From Rhynchopus euleeides (Eukaryota; Euglenozoa; Diplonemea; Diplonemida; Diplonemidae): 64,000 bases of DNA. The position numbers and the translations under genes were made by a program. Shown here piece by piece: positions 40,837 to 50,472 of the stretch (position 1 is the stretch's first letter; each line of letters starts with the position of its first letter). The notes beneath the pieces are model-generated. The model made no database searches, had not been told where the DNA came from, and was given only the letters and a program-made list of their open reading frames with translations. Where the stretch lies: the NCBI GenBank assembly GCA_963210315.1, contig OY723238.1, positions 868,001 to 932,000 on the forward strand, read 5' to 3'.

Positions 40837-42052
40837 CAGTGTTGGCAAGGTGTATTTTTCCTTTGTATTTTTCAGTGTATTTTTCAATGTATTTTTCGTA
40901 TTTTTCGTATTTTTCCCAAGGGGGAAAAATACGAAAAATACAGGGAAAAATACACTGTACTGCAGTAGGGCGCACTGGAGATCTGCTGCACACTGCCTCG
41001 GGAGCGGTGCAGAGTCCAGGCACAGCGGGGCTGTCTGCACCAATCCTCGCCACCACAGCGGCACGCCCCTGCCGCACACACCTCGGGTGCGGGAGTGCCA
41101 TCACTCCGGTGTCATTGCACTGCACCGCTGTTCAGGTTCCACCGGACTGCCGGCTTCCTGCATGAGCAAGGCTCACTTTACAGAGACAGGCGCAACAAAT
41201 GAAGGCGTCCACTTCCAGCGCGCGGTCACCGAAACAGCGGGTTCAGCTTTTGGGGCTTTTTTGCGGCCGGGTTTTCATGTTCCGCAGCGTATGAAGACTC
41301 AACGTCATCATGGGCAGTGTATCAGACGCTGGAGGCTTGCTTTCATCGAAGGGCGCCTCATCATGTCCCAACTGAACGACCATCCCCGCTGATGTGATAC
41401 AGCACCAACCGGTGTGGGGACTAGCCTTCGAGTACTTTCAGGTTGTTCACTGCCGTGGCCTCGGGCTCCGTGCCCCAGACCCCCTGTCATGTGCCTGTCG
41501 CGTGACCAAGTCCTTGAGCGTCCGCGACTGTTCATCGCATCCATTCATACCCAGAAATGCAAGCGATTCCTCGGACGTTATGTCAGAGCTGGACTCTTTC
41601 ATAGACACCAGCTCCGACTGAGGCTCTTCGGGCGTTTGGCCCGCGGGACTTCATCGCAGCCGAGCTGTGCTGACATTCCTGAACACTGCGTGCTGGCAAA
41701 GTTCTCCTCGGGCTTGCAGGTTTGCAAGTACTCAAAGGCAATCCAAGATCCCCTGAATACGGAGTTATTGGTCCAGCAGGGCGACCTGAGGAAGCAACAT
41801 CCGATGCCTCTCGAAGTGCAATTCGACAGGACTCGTCAGTTCTGCTGGGGGAAAACGTTCTGCGGCCGTGCATTCGACCCTGGTATGCATCATACCGCGT
41901 CTTTTTGTGGTTTGCCCGACCCCCAGCGAGGCCACTGGTTGAGACGCCTGCAGCGTACTTTTCATGTATTTTTCGTGTATTTTTCGAAAAATACATGTAT
42001 TTTTCGACGGTCTGTATTTTTCCCGCCAGACCCCTGTATTTATCCAACACTG
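40837..42052. mobile_element. hAT-like element alpha-2 (1.2 kb, inverted relative to alpha-1)
   Basis: CAGTGTTGG at 40837-40845 and CCAACACTG at 42044-42052, flanked by an exact 8-bp duplication GGAGGAGC (40829-40836 and 42053-42060). The empty site survives at 1404-1413. It is near-identical to the reverse complement of alpha-1 without its insert. No transposase; ORFs are short and low-complexity. Confidence 0.9.
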
Positions 42053-42674
42053 GGAGGAGCCCCCCAGCCGCCGGAGGCCACGGTAGTGAACGTCTGGCTC
42101 TTGGCTGGAAAAAAACCCAGATTTTGGCTGGGAAAAAACCGGAAAAAGGGCGGGATGCCCGGAGGACTCATCTTCATCCCCCACTAGAAATACACCTGGC
42201 TCCCGAAGGAAGCTAAACACCGCTGCAAGCACCCCAATGAGGAGGATCATGATCAGAGCGCTCGTCGCATCGGTACCACCATGTACCCAACACCGCTGTG
42301 TCCATCAGACGGGAAAGTATCTTGCCATCGGGACTGCTACATCACCGATGTTCGTTGGATGGAATTGAAACAGGTGCCTTTGAAATTTGAAGCCCGTTTG
42401 CATCACAATTGACCATTCTGTGACGGTCATGGAAACATGGGCGACGGAGGAGGAGGGGTTGCAAAAATCATACTCCTTTCGCTATAATAAGAGAAACACC
42501 CTGCCCAGCAACTGCAAAAAGGCAGATCCGGGCTACTCTTCGTTGAGCGCACACTCCTGTGTCAAAAGGCTGTGCAAGTCCCTGTGAAGTGGCATGAAGG
42601 TGATCATTATAAAGCTTCAGTCTTCGAATTTCATTCGTTAATTCGCGACTTCGCTACGCTTCGTCGTTCGTAAC
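42053..42674. repeat. Segmental duplicate B (matches 1396-1773 plus 6959-7237)
   Basis: Continuous here, whereas the other copy is split by the RT-USP retroelement. The empty target site is 42396-42419. No gene is recognised. Confidence 0.9.
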
Positions 42675-42686
42675 CAGGGCGTTCGC

Positions 42687-43834
42687 CAGGGGCTTAGCTT
42701 GGATTTTGGGGTTGGGGCCGAAACTCGGTCAGACTCGGTCACAGTACACACAGTTGAGTTGCCCCCCACCACCCCGTTCACCCAGAATTCGACGTTGCTG
42801 CCTTCCCGGGTCCCCCCCTTCTAGAACACCAGCTCAGCAACCAGGTCTGCAACCTGAGTTTGCTTTGTTGCCTTTGTAGGTGCTGCATTGGCAGTTCCCC
42901 GCCAGTGGCGGGTGCAGTCCCGGCAGCGCAAATAGTCCTGAAGTGGGCCGACAAAGAGCCTTCTTGGTGATCCCGTGAACTTTTCTACCTCGCAAGAGTG
43001 GCTACGGAGATACTCTGTGAATCTTCGCGACATTCCACTCCCGCAAAGAGTACATTTGCAAGGCTTTTGCTGCTCAGTTGGCGAAGCCTGGTGGAGACAA
43101 AGCGGGGCTTGGAAACAAGCATTCAACAGAAGCAGTGCCCAGCACTGCCGTTGTCGATGCAACATTTCTCCTGTAGATGCGGACAGTCACGGGAGGTGAA
43201 GATTGCAGCGAATACGCAGCTGCAGAGATGGGACCCTATCTCATCAAGGGTCACTTCTGGGCGCTTGTTCATGGCAGAGCAGGGCGTGCGAGGTCAAAGC
43301 ATTCCTGATTAGATGCAAGCTGGAGTAGCTTGCACGTGAGAGCGAGGTTTCCCGAGGTAAACCGCCGAATAACCTCCTGCAAGCCCAACCTCCGAAACTC
43401 GGAACAGACACCCGGGCTCCTGCAGAAGGGCAGTCTTGTGCGCCTGTGCCCACTTCAGTGGGTGTGCTGCTGGGGCATTGAAGTCCGGGCAAGGGTACGC
43501 GCCAGTGATCCCCGGGAGAGGTGCCAGGCAATGGTCAGCGATGTGGCCCAGAGCCTCCTGCACCTGCGTGCCCACCATGTTGCCGGGAGACGGAATTCGA
43601 GACTGCTGACGTTATTCGCGGGCTAGCGACGAATCCGGGACAGAAGGAGAATGGGGTGTTCGCGTTCCGCTCGCACGCGTGCTTCACCTCCTGTGCTGCT
43701 GCACCCCATAAAAAATCCGATTTTTTCGCGGAAATTTTTACCTTTTTTTTTTTTTTGGGCTGACCGAGTTTTTTTCCGGGTTTGGCTGAAACTCGGTCAG
43801 CTGACCGAGTTTCCCCCCCCAAGCTAAGCCTCTG
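42687..43834. mobile_element. hAT-like element gamma, nested in beta
   Basis: Ends CAGGGGCTTAGCTTGG and CCAAGCTAAGCCTCTG (16 bp, one mismatch), flanked by the exact 8-bp duplication GCGTTCGC (42679-42686, 43835-43842). The uninterrupted site is at 7242-7249. Subterminal CTGACCGAGT/ACTCGGTCAG motifs are present near both ends. At 1148 bp with no transposase it is non-autonomous. Confidence 0.9.
42821..43165 (-). CDS. Small Cys-rich ORF inside element gamma
   Basis: 114 aa with Cys/His spacing reminiscent of a zinc-binding segment (CKCTLCGSG, HSC, CRDCTRH). No family is recognised. It could be a captured gene fragment or chance; coding status is doubtful. Confidence 0.25.
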   Translation of the reverse strand: MLHRQRQCWALLLLNACFQAPLCLHQASPTEQQKPCKCTLCGSGMSRRFTEYLRSHSCEVEKFTGSPRRLFVGPLQDYLRCRDCTRHWRGTANAAPTKATKQTQVADLVAELVF

Positions 43835-44523
43835 GCGTTCGCTATCGCCCACCGATCCCGTGTGGGGTGGGCGAAGTTATACTTAGGGTTCTGGGAATTC
43901 GGGAATTTTTTTATCCGTCGGGAGGTGCCCCTCACGCCCCCTCGGGAGGTACACATTGGCTACCTTTCCTTGAGGGCAGATCACTGCACTTCTGGCAAGG
44001 CTGTTAGTACCTACGGAGGCACTAATAGCCTTGCTTATGAGCGAAACGCCCCGTGGATGGGCAGGGACCGCAGTGCCACACACACAGTTAGGCTGCCAGT
44101 TGCCTAGTTGGCCCCTTGGGCGAAGTTGTCGGGCCAAGTTGGGGCGAAGTAAATCCGAACATTTACTTATTTAGGCGAAGTTGGCCCAACTTCGCCCAGT
44201 AGCGAACGCCCTGTTCGGAACTAGTAAAAAGATAAGGCGTTGTTTGTGCGCCAAACCCGGGTGAACAAACCTCACGCGTTTTGACTGATGAAGGTTGGTG
44301 CGCACAATCACAACAACAAGGCAAGGTAGATTGTGCCGCACAGGGCAAGGGGGCAGGGGCTTGAGAGGGAGGGGCAGAGACAGTCGGGGAGCACTGTGTC
44401 ATCCTGAGCAGTCGCACCGCAGATGCAGTGCACGCTGCCTCCAACCAGCAGGGTCAGGAGGTGATGTGCTGGGAGGCAACGAGCAAGGCAGTGCACCGCA
44501 AGCACACAAGCAGAACAGGTTGC

Positions 44524-45674
44524 CTAAGTGCTGCCCTCACGCGGAACGTCACACACAGCACGCACATTCACAGAAGGGGAGCTTGGCGTGAAGACCCACC
44601 TCCCACACGGGCTGAGTGCAACACCTTGACCCTCGGATGACCCCACCTGTCCCAAGCACTGCAAGGTGCTGAGGTTGTACAACCTGGTGCGGTCGTCAAA
44701 GGACACTGCCACAACATCACCTGGCTGTGACACGGCAAGCTGGTCCGGGGTATCAGAGAGAGCGACGGTACGGATGCAGGTGAGGGTGGTTGTGCACCAC
44801 ACCTTCAGTGAGTTGTCATTAGAGCACGACAGCAGGTGTTGTTCGTCCTTTGTCAGGGCGATGCCGAACACAGAATCCGTGTGCTCAGCCAGGGTGTCGG
44901 TGTGGGTGAGGGTGCTGATGTCATACACACGGATGGTCTCGTCGGCTGACCCGGTGAAGATCCTCGTAGTTGACACGGCAATCCCATAAACCTCGTCGCA
45001 GAACTGCTGTGCCCCTCCAGCACTGTGGCACTTGGTGTGCCCTCCAAGTCCCACACACACACCTTCCCGTCTCCATCACCCGACACGAGACGTCCACAGT
45101 GTGCCCACCCTGCACTCCACACCTCTGACTCGTGCTCCTCGATACACCACACCTGTTCCCACGTTGCTATCAGCCACACCTTGATGGTGCCATCTGAGCA
45201 CGTTGCCAGCCACGTCCCACAGACTGAGAACGCAGTGGATGGAGTGGATTCAGCAGCATGTGTGAGGTGCGCCACCACACCAGCAGTCGTGGTGTCAAAC
45301 ACAGTGATGTGTCCTCCACTGTACCCCACTGAACACAGGGTGCCACACCTCGACAGTGTGATGCACTGGATATCGCTGTCGTCGTCGCGCCCAGATTTAT
45401 ATTCAGCCGGAGCCTTGACGTGTGGCCACCTCCGGACGAGCTGGACACGATCCCCAACCTCGAGACCCGTGTTGGCAACGCGCTCTGCATCGTCCAGGTC
45501 CTCGTCACACCCTTCGATGCGTGCCGCCAGCCCTGCAGCCTCCCGGTCTGCGTTGATGGAACCCGCGAACATCTCCTTGACCGCATCCGCCTTCAGGCTG
45601 AGCACGGTCCCGCCATCCGCAACACCGACGACACAGCTCCGCCCGCTCTCGGCATCCTGCACTGACACGTCCAT
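44524..45674 (-). pseudogene. UBL-WD40 gene, copy 14, frameshifted
   Basis: Separated from the main array by the transposon nest. The start is MDVSVQDAESG. The frame is lost at 44992-44999, where eight bases CTCGTCGC are extra relative to copy 1 in the blade 4 entry; the other frame continues to the family stop. Blade 1 is YKSGRDDDSDIQCITLSRC; blade 2 enters HAAESTPST and its middle is shortened (SDGTIKVWLIATWE). Variable words: HESEV before blade 3 and HTDSV before blade 5 (AEH replaces SEH). Confidence 0.85.
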
Positions 45675-45929
45675 AGTTCCCCTCTCTTCCCCTCAACGAC
45701 AACCCCACGATCCTCACGCACTCTTCTGAAAGGGCTGAGGTGATGTGTTGGTGGGGCAGGAGAAGCCGGGTTGGTGTGACACGGGACAGAACAAGGGCAC
45801 GATGATTGGAGGGGCAGAGAAGGGTGGGGGCAGAGGCAGTCTGGAAGCACTGTGTCATCCTGAGCAGTCGCACCTCAGATGCAGTGCACGCTGCCTCCAA
45901 CCAGCAGGGTCAGGTGGTGATGTGCTGGG

Positions 45930-46799
45930 ACTCAACAAGGTGTTGTGATGTGGCCTCCTTGGGACCTCCGAGTCCACAGATCGAGTTTTGCGCGTGCACT
46001 GTGTCATCCGCATGATACCTGGGCGACAGCAGGCGTCCGGATGTACATATCCCTGTGATTTCGGCGACTTGTTGGAGGGCAACGGAAAAACAGGACGGCC
46101 TCATCCTTTGTAGTCTTGTGTGAGCAGAAAGTGCCACGACGTGCTCCCACCAGCCCCCTTCCTCTGGCCAAGGTGTATCTCACGTGGTTTCACTCTTGAC
46201 AAAGTGTCGCGAGCATGACCAGTGCGAACACCACACGAACCTACCCCAACGCGGCCTCAATTCGAACCTAATATGCTACATCCTCCTCCCACCGGTTCCT
46301 CGCCAGGGAGCTGAAGCTGAACATCTCATGTGGCTTGTGTGTAGTATCATCAGCGCAGAAGGCGGTTGCCTTTGGCAACGAATCAGGAAATGGAACACAC
46401 AGGCGCAGGACCCGAACATTGTCAAGGCGGCACTCGGAAGCACCGCATTTTTTTGAGCACATTTGTGATGCGTAAAAGTGTAGGAGTGCTTCCGACGATC
46501 CTGTCCCTTTTCTGTGTGTCTAGCTATCTCGTGTTCACATGTGATCCACACCCACATCGAAGCAGCAGGCTCTAGGGTGGTGGAAGCGTCAACGCATCAT
46601 TAAGGAAGAAGGAAGCACGGTTGCTACGCTTTTTGCAGAGCCACACAGCTCATCCCCACCCCCAATCCAGGCCGAGGTGTGTGGGCGCTACCACAACCCT
46701 CTTCCCACCCTTCCCACACCCGTTTATAGTAACACGTGCCTGCCCTACTCGGTATGCTCCATTTTCGTGACCTGCTCCACCCCCACCCACCCACCCACA
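45930..46799. other. Intergenic, right edge of the WD40 array to the protease gene
   Basis: The array spacer ends at about 45930 (CAGGTGGTGATGTGCTGGGA). To the right the sequence is unique; no ORF with a domain, no repeat with clear ends. Confidence 0.5.
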
Positions 46800-49496
46800 T
46801 CACAAAGCCTTTGACCCCTTGCTCGCCCTCCGCTTCATGAACACCACCATAGCGATGACAATCCCTGGTGCAGCGATGAGGAAGAACCCGACATCCCAGA
46901 ACTCTTTGGTGTGCCCCAGCACGAGATGCGAGGCCGCGGGCTGCCTGCCGCTCCCCCGCGACCCCCGCATACCCGCAGCTCTCAGGGGATCGTACGGCAG
47001 CAGCTCCGCACAGCCGTAGGTGCCGTTGCGGAACTCCACTTCGAAGCCATCTGGCAGCGTCAGCACCAGATAGACCGGCAACACCACCACCCTGCCCCTG
47101 CCCCCCTGCGGCAGGGCTACCTCCAGCAGCCAGAACCCCGCCTCGGCGGCGAGCACCCTTTTGTCGAGGTTGGACACCGCCTCCGCCACAGCACCGCCGC
47201 CTCCGGATGGAGTGTGTGCCGTCAGCAGCGCAGACGTGGCCTTCTGAACGACAGTCCACGACAGGGTGACGGTCACAGCAGGCCCCCCCGCACCGCCACC
47301 GCCACCCCCAGCGCTTCCCCCTCGTGGGGACAGGGAAAATCCAACGCGGAGCGACTCGGAGTCGGGGTGCAGCAGGGCTTCGACAATGCGCATGTTCCCA
47401 GACTCCCCGCCTGCAAACAGCCTGTTGACAGCGACACGCCCAAACCCCTGGAACGGGTCGCGTGACTCGGGTGCCCCCTCATCGCCTCCTCCTCCTCCTC
47501 CTCCCCCCATCTTCAGCGAGGCGAACCTCCCCTCCCCGGTGAGATCGACCACCCCCTGCAGGCCCGATGCGCAGTGAACCAGCATCGCGCGGATCAGAGC
47601 AGCAGGCACGAAGCCGGGGCGGAGGATATGGGGCGGGGCGAAACCACCACCTCCTCCTCCTCCTCCACCCCCCACCACCCCGCCTGGGAAGATCGCCTGA
47701 TGTACCGGCGAGCCCCGGTCCGCTGCGAAGATGACGTGGAATGGAGGGGGTGGGACCCCCCCGCCTGCTTCACCCGCCTCGGCGGCGAGGCAGCGCAGCA
47801 GGGCTTCGCGGAGGACTGCGGCAGCGCCGCCCATAAGCGCGGTGGCCGGCGAGCTGCCGGTGTGCGCGATCAGACCCGACGTGGTGTTCGCCCTCGGGAG
47901 AAGCACCATCTCGCCTGGGGCCACCAGATCCGGCTTTCCCCTCAGGGTCCCCTGGCGGGCGGCTGGCGCTCCCCGCCCCGACACCGGCAGAAGGTCCTCC
48001 TGGGTGGGGTGGAACCCAGGCAGGGCGTTTTCCTCGAGGAACCGCGGGGCAGACCCCTGTGCGGAGCCCCCACGAAGGAAGGGACCGCTTGCTGCGGAGC
48101 AGGCCCGCCCGGCGAGCCGCGTGCGGTACTCCTCCTTGGAAACCATGAAGGTCTGGATGTAGCGCCTCGTGTCCCCCTCCTCCACCTGCATCGGCCCGTC
48201 CACCACGCTGTTGGTGTCGATAACCAGCAGGATTGTCCTGCCGCCCCCCTCTCCCCCTGCCGCATTGAGGGCCTTCTCGCTGAAGGGGCACGCCCCACGC
48301 TTGGCAAGCAGCACGGCACCACGGGGTGCGCGAGAGGGGTTTGGGAGGGCATGGAGTTCAGAGATGCTGCTGCTGCTGGCACCGCCAGGCCCGTCTGGGA
48401 ATGCCATGCCAGCGGCGTCCCGCAGGAGGGGGCGGGCGGCGGTGCTGTTGGAGCAGCCTGTCGCACCCCGGGGGTGCCACGCGAGGGGCGCGTCGGCAAC
48501 ATGCAGCGGGGGGTCGGAGAAGGGGGAGAATTCTGCGCGGTGCGCGGCGACCTGGATGGTTGCCTCACCTTCCCCTTCAGCTGCTGCGGCGCACCGCAGC
48601 TCGAAGAAGTAGCCCGGGTATCCGAGGTCAGCCTTTGCCTGCGGCAGGGCGCGGTGCGCCCCCACCGTCAGCACGTTGGCAGAGGTGTGCGGGTGGCAGA
48701 CGGTCCGCATGGAGCAGGTGTCCTGGAACCCCTGTGCGGCGCACTTCTCCACGCCCTTATTCCCGGCAGCCCCGACCAGCATCAGGTCTGGATATGTCGC
48801 TGCGAGCTTGCCGAGGGCGAGCGTATACCTCGGGCCTCCGCCGCAGAATGCCATCACGACCACCCTGACCCCCGCAGCGTAGAGCGCCTCGATGGTGCCG
48901 GAGATGGAGACGGGGAGGTTCAGCGCCCCGTCATGCTCCTTCGAGATGCTGTGCAGCGCGATGCGCGCTCCCGGTGCAAACCCTGTGTACCTGCTGCTCT
49001 TCAGAGGGGGTAATCCGGCCCCGCCAGGGTTCGCCGACAGGAGGCTTTCAGCGGCAGCGGTGTGGGGGTAGGCAGCGGCGACAGCTCCAGACATGGCAGT
49101 CCCGTGGCAGTTGTCCCGCGTGTCGTTGTGAAAGGTGCGGCCAAAGTGGTTCGACAGCAGGTGCACCTTTCGGTGCGCAGGGTGTGTGATCTGCCCCTGC
49201 CGAATCCGCTTCGTGCCCCAGTCAGGGGATGCATCGGAGAATGCGGCGTGGAAGTAGTCGAGCCCTGTGTCGAGCACGCCCACAACCTCCCCCGTGCCAT
49301 AGAGGTTGTACTTCGAGCGCCACCACGCAGCTCTCCGCTCGGGGGTGCCACCCGTGCCACCCTCAGGCAGTTCGCCTGACTCCATGTAGGGAACTGCGTG
49401 CACCAGCCCAGCGACCTCACCCACCTGCAGGGCTAACATCTCGAAGAGGCAGGCTGCGATGATGAAGCCGCATCGCCGGTAGCCGGGTGGGGCCAT
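46800..49496 (-). CDS. Subtilisin-like serine protease, membrane-anchored
   Basis: 898 aa from the ATG at 49496, chosen because MAPPGYRRCGFIIAACLFEMLALQ gives a signal-peptide-like start; the frame is open to 49709, but that stretch is His/Pro junk. The catalytic triad is complete: Asp about 76 in VVGVLDTGLD, His about 131 in DNCHGTAMSG, Ser about 549 in TGSSPATALMGGAA, preceded by KPDLVAPGE. Oxyanion Asn about 246 in GAAGNKG. A long insertion between Asn and Ser contains a PA-like segment (AVLLAKRGACPFSEKA). Gly-rich runs follow. A C-terminal hydrophobic helix (VGFFLIAAPGIVIAMVVF) and a basic tail suggest a type I membrane protein with an external or luminal protease. Cleavage targets are unknown. 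Stop TGA. Confidence 0.88.
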   Translation of the reverse strand: MAPPGYRRCGFIIAACLFEMLALQVGEVAGLVHAVPYMESGELPEGGTGGTPERRAAWWRSKYNLYGTGEVVGVLDTGLDYFHAAFSDASPDWGTKRIRQGQITHPAHRKVHLLSNHFGRTFHNDTRDNCHGTAMSGAVAAAYPHTAAAESLLSANPGGAGLPPLKSSRYTGFAPGARIALHSISKEHDGALNLPVSISGTIEALYAAGVRVVVMAFCGGGPRYTLALGKLAATYPDLMLVGAAGNKGVEKCAAQGFQDTCSMRTVCHPHTSANVLTVGAHRALPQAKADLGYPGYFFELRCAAAAEGEGEATIQVAAHRAEFSPFSDPPLHVADAPLAWHPRGATGCSNSTAARPLLRDAAGMAFPDGPGGASSSSISELHALPNPSRAPRGAVLLAKRGACPFSEKALNAAGGEGGGRTILLVIDTNSVVDGPMQVEEGDTRRYIQTFMVSKEEYRTRLAGRACSAASGPFLRGGSAQGSAPRFLEENALPGFHPTQEDLLPVSGRGAPAARQGTLRGKPDLVAPGEMVLLPRANTTSGLIAHTGSSPATALMGGAAAVLREALLRCLAAEAGEAGGGVPPPPFHVIFAADRGSPVHQAIFPGGVVGGGGGGGGGGFAPPHILRPGFVPAALIRAMLVHCASGLQGVVDLTGEGRFASLKMGGGGGGGGDEGAPESRDPFQGFGRVAVNRLFAGGESGNMRIVEALLHPDSESLRVGFSLSPRGGSAGGGGGGAGGPAVTVTLSWTVVQKATSALLTAHTPSGGGGAVAEAVSNLDKRVLAAEAGFWLLEVALPQGGRGRVVVLPVYLVLTLPDGFEVEFRNGTYGCAELLPYDPLRAAGMRGSRGSGRQPAASHLVLGHTKEFWDVGFFLIAAPGIVIAMVVFMKRRASKGSKAL

Positions 49497-49709
49497 ATGC
49501 AACACCCAATGTGTGTGCCCTTCAGGCCTGCTGAATGCAGGCTCTGCTGCGGGAAGGTGTGGGTGTGTTGGTGTGTGGGTGTGGCAGTGGCAGTGGCAGT
49601 GGAGGGCTGCCACAGAGAGCAGTGTGATGTAGTGTCCATCTGCACGGCGGCTTGCTTTCCGCAGGTGGGACACCCTGTGGGTTGCTGGCGAGGGGGGAGG
49701 GGTGGGCAT

Positions 49710-50472
49710 TCACCTTTGCTGCGGGCTTTTATTTCACAAGATACCCCCACGCACACCCCCCCCCCCTGTTCTATGCGTAAGTTAATATGAACACCGCCAC
49801 CGCCACCACCACCACAACAAGCCAGGGCCATCGTGCCTGTCCTTTTGTTACGAGGCACCGATAGCCGATAAGTGAAACTGGCTAGAGAAACAGACAGAGC
49901 CCTGTCAGTCGGACCGACCCCCGTGGCACAGCTGGCCGAAAGATGCACGGTAACCCCCCCCCCCCCCCCCACGTTCCCCGCCCCTGTTTAACCCGTTCTT
50001 CATTTGTTGCAAAACGTTTGTGCGGACGACATCATCAGACGCGCTCTGGGATCGCACACCTCCGCATCACAGAGGGTGGGATAAGGACGCCCCGCACTAC
50101 CGGCACCAGGCGTGTTGTTGGCCAGGATTCAGCGGGACGGGGGAATCGGTGGGGGGGGGCGGGAAAGGGAATATTGTTCAAGATGTTTTTAACACAGACA
50201 CCACCGCGCGCGGCGTGGATATTTTTCACCACACACAGCCTCAGGTGTCAAAAGGGCGGGCAGGGGTGGCGGGCAGCAGCGGGCTTTGTTTTGGGGGCAC
50301 ACGCAGGAAAGACAGAGATCTAGAAACAAAAAAATCGCATCGACGCCACAGGCCAGCACCCCCCCCCCCTTCTCCCTCCCCCCTACAACACGACGACACG
50401 GAGCACCACAAGCCTGTGAACCCCCAGTAATTTGGAGCCCGCACTGCTGCATCCCATGCATAACCCCGCATG
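49710..50472. other. Intergenic between protease and LRR genes
   Basis: Contains homopolymer C runs (about 49760 and 49954-49970). No coding sequence is recognised. Confidence 0.5.

Larger units (their letters stand above)
42675..44213. mobile_element. hAT-like element beta
   Basis: Termini CAGGGCGTTCGCTA (42675) and its reverse complement ending at 44213. Flanks TTCGTAAC (42667-42674) and TTCGGAAC (44214-44221) are an 8-bp duplication with one mismatch. A diverged relative of this locus at 56585 reads CTCGTAACTGGTAAAAC with no element, consistent with an empty site. It contains the gamma element in its left terminal repeat; its own content is about 390 bp with internal GGGCGAAGTT inverted motifs. 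Non-autonomous. Confidence 0.8.

Noticed and set aside
40276-41392. Mirror-image ORFs on both arms of the palindrome
   Set aside because: They are the same sequence read twice because of the inverted repeat and contain the GTATTTTTC motif; no domain.
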